Below are positions 51,676 through 60,699 of a DNA stretch of 64,000 nucleotides, one piece after another. The DNA comes from Actinoplanes sp. NBRC 103695 (GTDB lineage Bacteria; Actinomycetota; Actinomycetes; Mycobacteriales; Micromonosporaceae). Made by a program: the position numbers and the translations under genes. Under the pieces are notes generated by a model that saw nothing but the letters and a program-made list of their open reading frames with translations, had not been told where the DNA came from and searched no databases. The stretch's first letter is position 1. Every line of letters starts with the position of its first letter. The stretch is taken from assembly GCF_030269485.1 (NCBI RefSeq), contig NZ_BSTL01000039.1, positions 1-64,000 on the forward strand. Direction: 5' to 3'.

Positions 51676-54186
51676 TCAGGGCCGCAACGTGACGCCCAGC
51701 CCGTCGTTGACGGCCAGGTCGTGGTCGCTGTAGGCGAAGGCGTCGCCGTTGATGTCGGTGAGGCCGACGACGGCGTTGCGGCCGGCCGTCCAACCGTCCG
51801 GCTCCGCCACGCGGTAGGCGAACTCGATGCTCCCGTCCCGATGCAGTGTCGCGCTGAAGGAGATGCGGCCGCGACCCTCGCCGACGCGGTTCAGCGTGCG
51901 GACGTTGCGCCACTCCACGACGAAGGCGTCGGCCGTCTCCGCGATGAAGACGCCCGCCTGCGCGTCCACGTCGAGGCGGGAATGGAACGGGAACACCGCC
52001 ACCTCGGGCGTGAAGCGCGGCAGGGTTTCGACCCACCAGGTGCTCGGGAGCTGATCACCCCAGTCGGGCTCCGGCTTGCCACTGAAGCCGATCACGCCGT
52101 CGGCGGCAACCCAGACGCTGGTGTACGGCTGGCCGTACAGCGGCATCGCGAACGGCAACGCCACCTGAACGGCGGCACCTGCCCGACCGGACACCGGCAG
52201 AGCGACGGTGCCCGCGCGGTAGGAGCCGGTGGCTGTGCAGGTGTGGCCGTATGCGTCCGTACGCAAGGGCAGGGTGATGTTGATCGGGGCGCCGGCGGCG
52301 ACCGTGGCCGAAGTGTCCAGCGGCAGAGCGCACCGGTCGGCGGGTTCGGTACGCAACTCCATCCGGCCCAGCGGCAGGTCGAGGCGGTACCGGCCGTCCG
52401 CGTCGGTGCGGGCCAGGACCGGCGCGTCGACCGGCGTCACCACAGCTCCGGCTGCGGGCAGGCCGTCGGCGCGGTGCACCACGCCCGTGACGGTGGTGGC
52501 GGCGAGCGGCCGCACCGTCAGGTCGCTCATCAGCGTCTTGCCGCGGCGTACGGTCAAAGAGGTCGTGTTCTCCGCGTGGCCGAACGCGGAGGCCGTGGCG
52601 GTGTACGTTCCCGGCACCGCGCGGTCCAGCCGGTAGGTGCCCGTGGCGTCGGTGGTGAGCACGACGGAGCGTGGTCCGCTCAGCCGCACGGTGGCGTCCG
52701 GCAGCGGACGTCCGGTGCCGGCCCGCCGGACCACGCCGCGCAGGCCGCCCACGTCGGCTCGCGGCGCCGCCTGCACCGCCTTGTACACGTCGAGCATCCC
52801 GTGCCCGGCCACGTTGTTGAACTCCGCGGTGCCGCCGCAGCTCAGATCCGGGATCGGGCCGGCGGTGTCGTCGAGGAGGCGGCGGGTGGCCGCGATGTCG
52901 CCCTTCAGCGCGGGCGCCGCCGACCAGAGCAGCGCCACCGCGCCGGCGACGTGCGGGGCGGCCTGCGACGTACCCGTCTGCTCGGCGAACTCGCCGTCGG
53001 TCTGCGTCGACCGGATGCCCGAGCCGGGGGCGGAGATGTCCGGCTTCGTCCGGCCGTCCGACGCCGGGCCCCGGCTGGAGGTCGGATTGATCTCGTTGCC
53101 GGCGGTGGCGTTCGCGACCGTGTACGCCTCGGCCAGCGACGGCGGCCAGTGCATCGTCTCGCAGGCACCGCCGAGGGAGTCGTTGCCGGCCGCCACCACG
53201 GGGAAGATGCCCGCCGCGATCCAGGCGGCGATCACGTCACCGTAGAAGCCGGGCGGCGCGTCCCGCACCCGCCACGAATTGTTGATCACGTCGGGGGCGA
53301 GTTCCGGCCGCGGGTTCGCGCCGGTCAGGTCGGTCGGCGCCAGCATCCACTGGCCGGCCGCCACGAACTCGTCGAGACCTCCGGCCCGCGCCGCGATCCA
53401 CCTCGCCCCGGGCGCGACACCGACCTGCTGCGCGCCCACCTCGATGCCCATCACGTGGGTGCCGTGCTCCTCTTCGTCACACGGGGTGTTGCCGGGGCAC
53501 TGGCCGGACGCGTCGAACCAGTTGTAGTTGTGGTTGACCCGCCCGGTGCTGAAGGTGCCCCGGTAACTCGGGAGCAGCGCCGGGTGCTGGAACCAGACCC
53601 CGGTGTCGATGTTCGCCACGACCACGCCCTCGCCGCGGACGCCCAGCTCGTTCCACACCCGGTCGGCCTTGATGCGCTGGATGTTCCACTCAGGGTCGGC
53701 GCCGGCTCGCGCCTTGCCCGCCTCCGGCCGGGCCGGCACGATCGGCGGCACCTCCGGGTCGGGCTCGATCTTCACTACGTCGGTACGCCGGGCCAGGTCG
53801 TCGACCAGGCGGCGGTCACCGGTCACCCGCAGGGCATTGGCGATCCAGTACGGCTGGAAGGCCGCGCGCCGTTCCCGCAGAAATCCGCGCAGAGAGGCCT
53901 GGGAACGTTCGGCGGCCGCGATCAGCGTGGTCCGGACGTATCCGCCCTTCGCCGCCTTGCCCTCGCGGGCGCGCGCCCCGGAAAGGTCCGCGCGGCCCGC
54001 CACGGTCACCCAGAAGGTGGCGCTGCCACCGTCCGCCACCTGCTCGCGGACCGCCTCGGCCACCACCGCCCGAGGTGCGGCCGCGTGGGCGGGAACGCCG
54101 TTCAGTGGCAAGCCGACCGCGGCGACCGTGACCATCGCCATCGCAAGCCGCGCCGTATTGGACATCGAAACCATGTCAGCGATCAT
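51676..54186 (-). CDS. Secreted subtilisin-like (S8) protease with carboxypeptidase-regulatory-like repeats
   Basis: 836-residue exported serine protease. Signal peptide (SNTARLAMAMVTVAAVGLPLNGVPAHA), an I9-like propeptide, then the S8 domain with Asp194 (VANIDTGVW), His241 (EEEHGTHVMG), Asn in VAAGNDSLGG and Ser407 (QTGTSQAAPHVAGA): the full catalytic set. Two CarboxypepD_reg-like beta domains follow (LRGVVRRAGTGRPLPDATV, VTGVVHRADGLPAAGAVV), then a C-terminal beta domain with ADGVIGFSG. ATG 54186 is one of several close starts (54174, 54165) without a strong ribosome-binding site. A hairpin follows the stop. Extracellular protein breakdown is the expected role. Confidence 0.9.
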   Translation of the reverse strand: MIADMVSMSNTARLAMAMVTVAAVGLPLNGVPAHAAAPRAVVAEAVREQVADGGSATFWVTVAGRADLSGARAREGKAAKGGYVRTTLIAAAERSQASLRGFLRERRAAFQPYWIANALRVTGDRRLVDDLARRTDVVKIEPDPEVPPIVPARPEAGKARAGADPEWNIQRIKADRVWNELGVRGEGVVVANIDTGVWFQHPALLPSYRGTFSTGRVNHNYNWFDASGQCPGNTPCDEEEHGTHVMGIEVGAQQVGVAPGARWIAARAGGLDEFVAAGQWMLAPTDLTGANPRPELAPDVINNSWRVRDAPPGFYGDVIAAWIAAGIFPVVAAGNDSLGGACETMHWPPSLAEAYTVANATAGNEINPTSSRGPASDGRTKPDISAPGSGIRSTQTDGEFAEQTGTSQAAPHVAGAVALLWSAAPALKGDIAATRRLLDDTAGPIPDLSCGGTAEFNNVAGHGMLDVYKAVQAAPRADVGGLRGVVRRAGTGRPLPDATVRLSGPRSVVLTTDATGTYRLDRAVPGTYTATASAFGHAENTTSLTVRRGKTLMSDLTVRPLAATTVTGVVHRADGLPAAGAVVTPVDAPVLARTDADGRYRLDLPLGRMELRTEPADRCALPLDTSATVAAGAPINITLPLRTDAYGHTCTATGSYRAGTVALPVSGRAGAAVQVALPFAMPLYGQPYTSVWVAADGVIGFSGKPEPDWGDQLPSTWWVETLPRFTPEVAVFPFHSRLDVDAQAGVFIAETADAFVVEWRNVRTLNRVGEGRGRISFSATLHRDGSIEFAYRVAEPDGWTAGRNAVVGLTDINGDAFAYSDHDLAVNDGLGVTLRP

Positions 54187-54337
54187 CGATGTCCCGTGGG
54201 AGCGTGTCCACGCGGCGATCTCGACGACGAAGATCGAAGCAGCGGGGTGAGCAGCGGCGCATCCCTGACGACCCGCGACCGGCTCAGAAAAGGCTGCCCG
54301 GACGTACACGGCCAGGTGGCCGTTTCACGCCGATCGG

Positions 54338-55252
54338 TCAGCTTGGCGCCGGTGCCGGTGCGGGCGCCTCCACGGTGCCGCCCGGTGGCAGCGGCAGGAA
54401 GGTCGGGCAGCCCTTCGGTGCCTCGCCGCTCAGGCAGCGCTGCAACGTGTCGTACAGGATGTAGCCGTCCGGGCCGAGCACGCCGACCAGCTTGCGGATC
54501 TGCTTGAGCTTCTCGTCGAGCGTCGCGTTCTGCTCGACCAGCGCCTGCCGCTGGGTGATCGCCACCTGCACCGCGGCCAGCCCGTCGACCAGTTCCTTGC
54601 GCGGCTGCGGGTTCTGCAGCGTCAGGTTGAACTTCTCGAAGTACGCCTTGTCGCCGGTGGTGGCCGTGACCGATGCGCCGAGGCTGGCGTTGATCGCCGT
54701 CTCGAACTTCTCCCGGGTCGCCGGGTCGTTGTAGAGCGCCAGCCAGTCGTATTTCTGCGCCTCGGTGGTCAGCGCCTTGGCCAGCGGCTGTCCGATGTAG
54801 AAGCGAAGCATCTCCAGCCAGGTCCCCGTGGTCTTGCCGTCGTCGTCGAGCACCGGCTGGAACTTCAGGCCGATCTCCTCGTGGAAGGCGCGCAATACCC
54901 CGCCGTCGTCGTCGCACGAGGTGTCCAGGTGGAAGGTCAGCCCCCCGGTGATGGTCAGCTCCTGGTTGTCCTTCGACACCACGGTGTACGCCGGGGACTC
55001 CGCGTCCTTGCCAGCGCTGAACTCGAAGTTCCGCTGCCCGGCCGGATACTTGTAGTACTGCTCGCCGAGGCCGTCCCAGGAGCGGTTGTTGGATTTCACG
55101 CACTCCTGGTAGGTGGTGCTGGAAAAGGCGCCCGCGTCGTAGTGCAGCGCCACCTGATCCGAATCCGTGCTCACCGTGGTGCAGCCGGCGACGCCCGTGC
55201 CGATCAGCAGCAGCGCACCCACCATCGCGATGCTCTTGGTCCTGCGCATCAT
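54338..55252 (-). CDS. Lipoprotein with SPFH/Band-7-like domain
   Basis: 304 residues with a lipoprotein signal (MVGALLLIGTGVAGC, lipobox GVAGC, Cys near 24). The mature part looks like an SPFH/prohibitin domain: DQVALHYDAGAFSS, NQELTITGGLTFHLDTSC, FHEEIGLKF, then a charged helix (EKFETAINASLGASVTATTG, LAAVQVAITQRQALVEQNATLDEKLKQI), and a Pro-rich tail. Most SPFH proteins face the cytosol on a membrane helix; tethering to the outer leaflet by lipid is unusual. Family assignment is by pattern and is moderately sure. Confidence 0.72.
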   Translation of the reverse strand: MMRRTKSIAMVGALLLIGTGVAGCTTVSTDSDQVALHYDAGAFSSTTYQECVKSNNRSWDGLGEQYYKYPAGQRNFEFSAGKDAESPAYTVVSKDNQELTITGGLTFHLDTSCDDDGGVLRAFHEEIGLKFQPVLDDDGKTTGTWLEMLRFYIGQPLAKALTTEAQKYDWLALYNDPATREKFETAINASLGASVTATTGDKAYFEKFNLTLQNPQPRKELVDGLAAVQVAITQRQALVEQNATLDEKLKQIRKLVGVLGPDGYILYDTLQRCLSGEAPKGCPTFLPLPPGGTVEAPAPAPAPS

Positions 55253-55373
55253 CGCCCCCCATCACCTACCTGCGGACCCTCAGGTTCCGGCATCCGGCGG
55301 AGCAACAGGGCAGGGTGACACCAACCTGACAGCACCCTTCAGAAGGAGCGCCTCATCGAACAGCGGCTGGGGA

Positions 55374-56390
55374 TCAGCAGCCGCCGCCGGTGTAACCGGT
55401 GTAGCCGCCAGAGGATCCGTAGTCGTAGCTGGGCGCGCTGATGCCGGGCCACCTCTCCACCTGCGCACTCCCGCCGGACACCGGCGGCGGCACGTCGGGC
55501 AGCTGGGCCAGTTCGTCGAGCCGGCCCTGGTCGGTGAGCAGTTGTCGCAGCTCCGCCAGAGCGCGGGCGTTCCGGTCCCGCTCCCACACCTTCCGGGCGT
55601 CCTCCTCCAGCTCCTGGAGGAGCTCGTGCTCCCGGAGAAAGTCCGCGGTGTCGGGGAAGCTCGGGAGCTTGCCGGCTTCTCCGGCCCGCATCAGACCGAT
55701 GGCCTCCTCGAGCTGCCCGGTGCCCGCCAGATGCCGGGCCAGCCGCAGATGAAACCTGTACTCCCGGGCATCGATCAGCGCCCGCCACACCGCCGGATCC
55801 GGCCGGCCGGCCGCGTCGAGCAGCGCGGCCAGGCTGAGCAGGATGCCGGCGTCGTCGGGATAGATGCGCCGCTGCCGCTCGGCGGTGGCCAGCAGCCCCG
55901 GCCCGTCGATGCCCGGCCACGGCGTGCAGAGCGGGTCGTCCGGGCGGATCCGTCGCTCGACGCAGGTCCATCGCAGCGCCGTCACGTCGTCCGGTTTCCC
56001 GTGCTCGGTGAGCACCTCCAGCAGGAGCCGGTACGCCTCCCGGTCGCCCCGCAGGGCGCAGCCCCGCAGAAGCCAGATCTGTTCGGCGTGATCGCCGGCC
56101 GTTCCGCGTAAGGCGGCCAGCCGGTACACCGTTTCAGGGTGGGTGGACTTCTCGACGGTGATCTCGTGACGCAGGGCCCTCTCCCGGGCCAGCACGGGCT
56201 CGAGCCCGATCAGTGCGACGACTGCGGCCGCCGTGATCAGCACGGCGATCCCGGCCGCCCAGGGCACGTGGCCGGACAGCAGCGCCCAGGCGATCACGAA
56301 GACGCCGGCAGCGAAGGCCAGCCGGGTCAGGCGGACGCGTCGTACCGCGTCCGCCATCCGGCGCTTGTACACAAGGGACTCGTCCACCAC
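55374..56390 (-). CDS. Membrane-anchored helical-repeat (TPR/SEL1-like) protein
   Basis: 338 residues with two adjacent hydrophobic helices near the N-terminus (LAFAAGVFVIAWALLSGHVPW, AAGIAVLITAAAVVALIGL), followed by an all-helical region of degenerate repeats (AEQIWLLRGCALRGDREAYRLLLEVLTEHGKPDDVTAL, FHLRLARHLAGTGQLEEAIGLMRAGEAG) typical of TPR-like solenoids. It ends in a Gly/Tyr-rich tail closing GYTGGGC. Function unknown; protein-protein interaction is inferred from the fold only. Confidence 0.65.
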   Translation of the reverse strand: MVDESLVYKRRMADAVRRVRLTRLAFAAGVFVIAWALLSGHVPWAAGIAVLITAAAVVALIGLEPVLARERALRHEITVEKSTHPETVYRLAALRGTAGDHAEQIWLLRGCALRGDREAYRLLLEVLTEHGKPDDVTALRWTCVERRIRPDDPLCTPWPGIDGPGLLATAERQRRIYPDDAGILLSLAALLDAAGRPDPAVWRALIDAREYRFHLRLARHLAGTGQLEEAIGLMRAGEAGKLPSFPDTADFLREHELLQELEEDARKVWERDRNARALAELRQLLTDQGRLDELAQLPDVPPPVSGGSAQVERWPGISAPSYDYGSSGGYTGYTGGGC

Positions 56391-56430
56391 TCAAGCTTGG
56401 GGTATAGCTCCGAAGTTCGCGCGCCTTCCA

Positions 56431-57183
56431 TCACTCGGACTCGCAGACGCAGAGTTGGAGCGGCGCATCCGTCGCGAACGGCCGACCGGACCAGTCGCCG
56501 AAGCGTTCGACGAGCCGGAGGCCGCCGAGCGAGAGGAGCAGCGGCAGTTCCTGCGGGAAGATGCTCCTGATGTCGAGCGGCGCGACGACGAAGTCGGGCT
56601 CGGAGACGGTCGAGAGATGCCACGTCCCGCGTGTGACTTGCGCCGGCGCATCGTAGATCTCCACGACGTCGACGCTGACGTTGCCGCGGTCAGGATCCGA
56701 GAACGACAACGATTCCCGGGTACGCCGCACACCATCGGCTCCGGCGAGCAGACGCACGCTCGGGTTGAACACATCGAAGACGAACCGTGCTCCGGGGGCC
56801 AGGTGCCGTCGCACCGACCGGAAGCAGCTCACCAGATCCTCAGCCTCGTGCAGATGCAGCAGGGAATTGGCGGCGATGAACACGAAGTCGAAGGTGCGGC
56901 CCAGATCGAAGGCCCGCATGTCGCCCTGCAACCATTCCACCGCCACTCCGCGCTCGTCAGCCTTACGCTGGGCCGCGGCCAGCATGTCCGACGAGAAGTC
57001 CAGGCCGACACACGGACGCCCGTCGGATGCGATGGGGATCAGCTTCTGCCCGGTGCCGCACCCGAGTTCCAGCACGCTCCCGCCTTGCCGGTCGGCGTAG
57101 GCCCGGTAGAAGTCGACTCCGGGGCCGCCGCCCGGGAACATCAGGTCGTACAGCCTCGCCTGCGAGTAGAACGCGTCACTCAT
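56431..57183 (-). CDS. Class I SAM-dependent methyltransferase
   Basis: 250-residue cytosolic methyltransferase. Motif I VLELGCGTGQKLIPIA (about residues 37-52), acidic residue in CVGLDFSSDML, motif II region LQGDMRAFDLG and post-II FDFVFIAANSLLHL. N-terminal AFYSQARLYDLMFPG is typical of Methyltransf_25/41 enzymes. ATG start with GGAGG upstream (complement of cctccctgg near 57190). Substrate unknown; no metabolic neighbours. Confidence 0.9.
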   Translation of the reverse strand: MSDAFYSQARLYDLMFPGGGPGVDFYRAYADRQGGSVLELGCGTGQKLIPIASDGRPCVGLDFSSDMLAAAQRKADERGVAVEWLQGDMRAFDLGRTFDFVFIAANSLLHLHEAEDLVSCFRSVRRHLAPGARFVFDVFNPSVRLLAGADGVRRTRESLSFSDPDRGNVSVDVVEIYDAPAQVTRGTWHLSTVSEPDFVVAPLDIRSIFPQELPLLLSLGGLRLVERFGDWSGRPFATDAPLQLCVCESE

Positions 57184-57365
57184 TCAGCCTCCCTGGTTCG
57201 CTGTTTCCGCGCCAAACCTCGGCCGTGAAACTCCGGACGCGCTTGCCGGGGTCGTCCGAAAGGACCGAGCTACCGCGTCGACGCGGTCTCCATCAGGCCG
57301 AGTGGCCAGGCCTTCCAGTCGGTGAACCGCAACAGCGGGTCGGCGAGGCCGCCGGCAAGAACGTC

Positions 57366-58691
57366 CTAGCCGAAGGCCCTTGCGAGCTGATTGTCATATT
57401 GATGCCGGACAAGCAGCGGCGAGACATCAAACCGCTTGGCCGCGCGTTCGAATGCAGTATCCAGGTCTCCGGTCGGATTGCCGAGGAATTGGCGGATCCC
57501 GTCGGCAGGGGCTAGCAATTCGGCAGCGAACGCTCGTGCAACTCGCTCGTCTTTACTGCGAGCTGATGAGATCAGAAAAGAGGGGCTGTTAGGTTGAGAG
57601 ATCGCCCGCCCTATGGTTTGGGCCCGTTTGAACCTCTTGGCCTGGGTGCCGGCATACGATCCGCCCAATACCAGCCCGCACCGATCATTCGCGACCGTTG
57701 CAACGCCCTGCAGTCCACCCGATGCAGCCTTAACTTCACTGATTCCCACCCACGGCGAGGTGTCGAACCTGTCAGACACATCGATCTGAAGTTCCTCCCT
57801 CACTCGGCGAGCCATTGCGTAACCAATGCGCCAGGGTCTTTCGAGAGCCGGCAGCGAATCGTCATCCCGGGCGTAAGCGGCAGCTTTTCTGAGGACAGAA
57901 ATATCTTGCTCGGCTTTGCGGGAGGCCCTCTCGGCTGCGATAGTGGCTCGATCGATCCATTCGGCCGCCTCGGTCAGTGATCCCGCATCAACACTGTCGA
58001 AGAAGTCTTTCATTAGCTCTTGCGGCAAGGTCGATGAGATGCGCAGAACGCGGTCCGCCATCTCGTCACTTAAGGAATATGGATCCATTCCCATTTGGGC
58101 CACAGTCTGGCAAAATTCCAGCTCATCTTGACTAGTATCAGCGAGTGCCGACCATTCTTCGGACAGCCGCGTCTTTCGAAATCCGTTTTCCGCAAGACGT
58201 TCAAGCACATGATCTACGAGAGCGGTCAGTCCCTCGGCAACTTCGCTACTTCGGATCAGTGCGGTGCCAGTGCTCGCAAACCTTATCGGGCCGAGGCTTC
58301 GACTTGAATCTTGCGCCCAGACCAGGCGCGTTACGGCTCCTTCGCCGACAATCGTCAGATCGGGCCACGGCATCCCATCGCCGGCGCCACGAACGTTATG
58401 GTCGCTGAGCCATGGATAGGCGCGAACATTTGGCCATGTCCAATGGTGAGAGTCAACAGCGGAAGGCCGGATATGATTGTTCAGGACCCACCAGTTCGAC
58501 GCAACCCATTCGGCGAGCGGATAAAGGGAGCCATATACTGAGCGGCGGAATGTGCCATCCGCTGCTTCGACCTGTGTGACACAAGAACCGGCAACCCATA
58601 TTTCGTATCTTGCCCAAGTGTTAGCAAGTTCAGGCGTGCTGACGCTGGGTGCGTCGAGCCACTCGATGCGGAATTCCAGGCCTTCGCTCAT
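57366..58691 (-). CDS. ImmA/IrrE-like protein with degenerate zinc site
   Basis: 441 residues in AT-richer DNA with TTA codons. The C-terminal 120 residues follow the IrrE/ImmA plan: RFKRAQTIGRAISQP, then SKDERVARAFAAELLAP and a final DVSPLLVRHQ helix segment. In active members the first block reads RFTLAHELGH; here the HExxH is replaced (AQTIGR), so zinc proteolysis should be lost, whereas the downstream E and FAAELLAP remain. The N-terminal 300 residues (WARYEIWVAGSCVTQVE, YPLAEWVASNWWVLNN) are unrecognised. Its start overlaps the stop of the upstream partner by 4 bp (ATGA), as in two-gene toxin-antitoxin or phage-repressor modules. Confidence 0.7.
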   Translation of the reverse strand: MSEGLEFRIEWLDAPSVSTPELANTWARYEIWVAGSCVTQVEAADGTFRRSVYGSLYPLAEWVASNWWVLNNHIRPSAVDSHHWTWPNVRAYPWLSDHNVRGAGDGMPWPDLTIVGEGAVTRLVWAQDSSRSLGPIRFASTGTALIRSSEVAEGLTALVDHVLERLAENGFRKTRLSEEWSALADTSQDELEFCQTVAQMGMDPYSLSDEMADRVLRISSTLPQELMKDFFDSVDAGSLTEAAEWIDRATIAAERASRKAEQDISVLRKAAAYARDDDSLPALERPWRIGYAMARRVREELQIDVSDRFDTSPWVGISEVKAASGGLQGVATVANDRCGLVLGGSYAGTQAKRFKRAQTIGRAISQPNSPSFLISSARSKDERVARAFAAELLAPADGIRQFLGNPTGDLDTAFERAAKRFDVSPLLVRHQYDNQLARAFG

Positions 58692-59071
58692 TCTAGCCAG
58701 CTCGGAGCTTCGTAATCACGGATCGGGTATCCTTTATAACCGCCCAGCCCTGAATTGCTGAGTCTTCCTTCAAAGACGCTACCTTCCACTCGGACCCAAA
58801 CATACCTCGGAAAATCACCGTCGAAGTCAGCACTCACCGAGCGATTTCGAATAGCCGCCTTGAGCCAATTCAAAACGTCATCAAAATCGAGGTGCCTCGG
58901 ACAGGCGGACGCGTCGCTTCGTAGCTTCCCAGGGCCAGCGCTCGTCAGGTAGTCCTTATGCTCTGGACTGATCACATAGGTGACTTTCTCTGCCATCGCG
59001 TCGAGGTCGAGGTCGCTGTCGGCAGGCAACTGGTCACCCTTGCGCGGTCGGCGGCGGCCGGGAGAACGCAT
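58688..59071 (-). CDS. Small partner protein of the IrrE-like gene, unrecognised
   Basis: About 127 residues from ATG 59071 (an upstream GTG at 59101 and an internal ATG at 58996 are possible). A basic N-terminus (RSPGRRRPRKGDQ) is followed by EKVTYVISPEHKDYL, FDDVLNWLKAAIRNRSV, YVWVRVEGSVFEGRLSN and YKGYPIRDYEAPSWL. No helix-turn-helix is visible, so it is not the usual Xre partner of ImmA. Translationally coupled to the next gene (ATGA). The composition matches that gene and differs from flanking core genes, suggesting joint transfer. Confidence 0.65.
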   Translation of the reverse strand: MRSPGRRRPRKGDQLPADSDLDLDAMAEKVTYVISPEHKDYLTSAGPGKLRSDASACPRHLDFDDVLNWLKAAIRNRSVSADFDGDFPRYVWVRVEGSVFEGRLSNSGLGGYKGYPIRDYEAPSWLE

Positions 59072-59290
59072 CACGTCGCTCCCGCGCACTGACGAAACCA
59101 TCCGAGCAGCCTCATGGTCCCAGCGTAGACGCCGATGGCCTGAACGAGAACCTGACCTGTGGACGTGGTTGGGCTGATGCCCCTCAACACCCCGGGTAAC
59201 AGCAGCCGGATGTCCGTTTCCCAGTCACCGTGCGTAGCCTCGGCCGCCAGCCACCGCAACAGCCACTTCAGAAGGTTCGTGGCTCCTTGA
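59071..59290 (-). pseudogene. Remnant or small gene of unknown family
   Basis: The minus strand reads GQGATNLLKWLLRWLAAEATHGD and on to MRLLGWFRQCAGA with a TGA at 59071-59073, a composition that looks protein-coding. A TAG lies in frame just upstream and there is no ATG; a TTG at 59259 or a rarer start after GGTCAAGGAG would be needed. Its stop overlaps the next gene's start. Probably a truncated gene, possibly a real small third member of the islet. Confidence 0.3.
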
Positions 59291-59594
59291 CCCTAGAACT
59301 TTAGAAAGCCTGCTGCGGGACCGGTATACAGATCCAATTCTCGATTCGGTTCGCGAAGTGCAACATTCCGCAACACCCACTCAGCTAGCGCTTACGCTGC
59401 GATCGGGGTGCCCCCGTCCGTCGGCGATCAGTTAAGCGGTCGACGACCTCGATGAAGGCGATCAAATCCCGGACCACGTCAAGGATGAGCCGGCTGCCGG
59501 CTGCGAGATCAATGCGTTATTGCGATGCCGGGGTCGTAGACACCATCGGGTGGAGGACGTTTGTGAGAGCCTGGGTGCGGCTCGTCCGTCGAGG
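59291..59594. other. 304-bp gap with a gene fragment
   Basis: No complete gene. On the minus strand 59395-59516 encodes a plausible 40-residue piece (IDLAAGSRLILDVVRDLIAFIEVVDRL and a basic tail) bounded by stops on both sides and without a start codon. It looks like the end of a deleted gene. The rest shows nothing recognised. Confidence 0.3.
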
Positions 59595-60050
59595 TCAGGT
59601 CAGCTGCTGGGCCAGCCGGGTCAGTCCGTCCCTGATCAGTCGCCCGTACTCGTCGTCGCCCAGCTCACCGATCCCAGCCTCCGCCAGGCGAAGGTGCTCC
59701 CTGGCGGAGTCGAGGTCCCCGAGCTTGCGGTAACAGTCACTCAGGTTGAGGTGCAACGACGGATACAGGGCGGCCGCCGGCATCGTCATCCCCGTCTCCG
59801 CCATCCGTTCGTCGGTGATCCGGTCGGCCGCCGCCAGCGCGCGCCTGTCCCAGGCCAGCTCCTGGTGGACGTCGTCCTGCACATCGGCCATCGAGTGCGC
59901 GAGGACGGAGACGTGCAGCGGATCGCCTTGCTCCCCGCCGATCTCGTCCCAGATCTCCGCGAAGAGGAGACGGGCGGCCTCACGCTCGCCTTGGCGATGG
60001 TGCAGGTCGACGCCCTGACCGATCCGGGAGAGCGTCTGGTCGACGGTCAT
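59595..60050 (-). CDS. TPR-containing cytosolic protein
   Basis: 151 residues, all helical, with tetratricopeptide-like units (HRQGEREAARLLFAEIWDEIGG, HVSVLAHSMADVQDDVHQELAWDRRALAAAD, PSLHLNLSDCYRKLGDLDSAREHLRLAEAGIGEL). ATG 60050 with AGGAG 6 bases before it, overlapping the VanZ-like gene stop by 4 bp (ATGA). A longer open frame upstream is out of register with the VanZ gene and is rejected. Adaptor role inferred only from the fold. Confidence 0.8.
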   Translation of the reverse strand: MTVDQTLSRIGQGVDLHHRQGEREAARLLFAEIWDEIGGEQGDPLHVSVLAHSMADVQDDVHQELAWDRRALAAADRITDERMAETGMTMPAAALYPSLHLNLSDCYRKLGDLDSAREHLRLAEAGIGELGDDEYGRLIRDGLTRLAQQLT

Positions 60051-60589
60051 CGGCGGCTCCTTTCGGGACGGCCGGCGCGGATCGCCGCGGCGGTGAGGGC
60101 CGCGCCGATGAGGGCGCCGAGTGTGTTGTTGCGGATGTCGGTCAGGGAGCCGGCCCGGCCGATGATGTCGTACTGGCAGAGCTCGATCCCCGCAGTGAGC
60201 GTCAGCCCGATCAGCGTCGCGCGCAAGATGCTCGGCCAGACCAGCCGGCCGAACGCGCCGATGGGAACGTAGAGGGCGATGTTGGCGAGCTGCTCGAGGT
60301 CGGTGGGGGGCCCGAAAACCTGGGCCCGCAGCCGACCCGGCGCATGGTGCAACAGCGTCAGGAAGTGCGGGTAGGACGCGGGCTCCGGCGGGTTGGGCGT
60401 CAAGGTCAGCGCGACGACAACACCGGTCGCGGCGACGAGGAGCGCGGCCGCCGCCCGGGGGCAGCGAAACCGCCTGGCCACCAGGACGCCCAAGGGCCAG
60501 CAGGTCAGGGCCGTCGCAGCCAGGACGAGCAGCGGGATGGGCTGCATGACGAAGGTCCACAGGCCCTGAGCGAAGTACATATCCAGCAC
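60047..60589 (-). CDS. VanZ-like membrane protein
   Basis: 180 residues with four to five hydrophobic helices. The VanZ-family core is LEQLANIALYVPIGAFGRLVWPSI and GIELCQYDIIGRAGSLTDIRNNTLGALIGAAL. VanZ proteins are linked to teicoplanin tolerance in some bacteria, but most members have no defined role. Translationally coupled to the TPR gene. ATG start near 60587-60589 without a strong ribosome-binding site; a second ATG (VMQPIPLL) lies 14 codons in. Confidence 0.87.
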   Translation of the reverse strand: MLDMYFAQGLWTFVMQPIPLLVLAATALTCWPLGVLVARRFRCPRAAAALLVAATGVVVALTLTPNPPEPASYPHFLTLLHHAPGRLRAQVFGPPTDLEQLANIALYVPIGAFGRLVWPSILRATLIGLTLTAGIELCQYDIIGRAGSLTDIRNNTLGALIGAALTAAAIRAGRPERSRR

Positions 60590-60659
60590 GATATGGGCGC
60601 GTATGCCGGAAGAGCAGACCGTCCGTCACCTGGCCGGGGTCGGCTGGATGGTCAAGATC

Positions 60660-60690
60660 GGGGGCCGCGCCCGGGAAGGACGCGGCCCCC
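60660..60690 (-). terminator. 10-bp-stem hairpin
   Basis: GGGGGCCGCG (60660-60669) pairs with CGCGGCCCCC (60681-60690) around an 11-base loop. It begins 9 bases past the stop (60700) of the minus-strand secreted protein. Confidence 0.7.
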
Positions 60691-60699
60691 GTCAATGCG

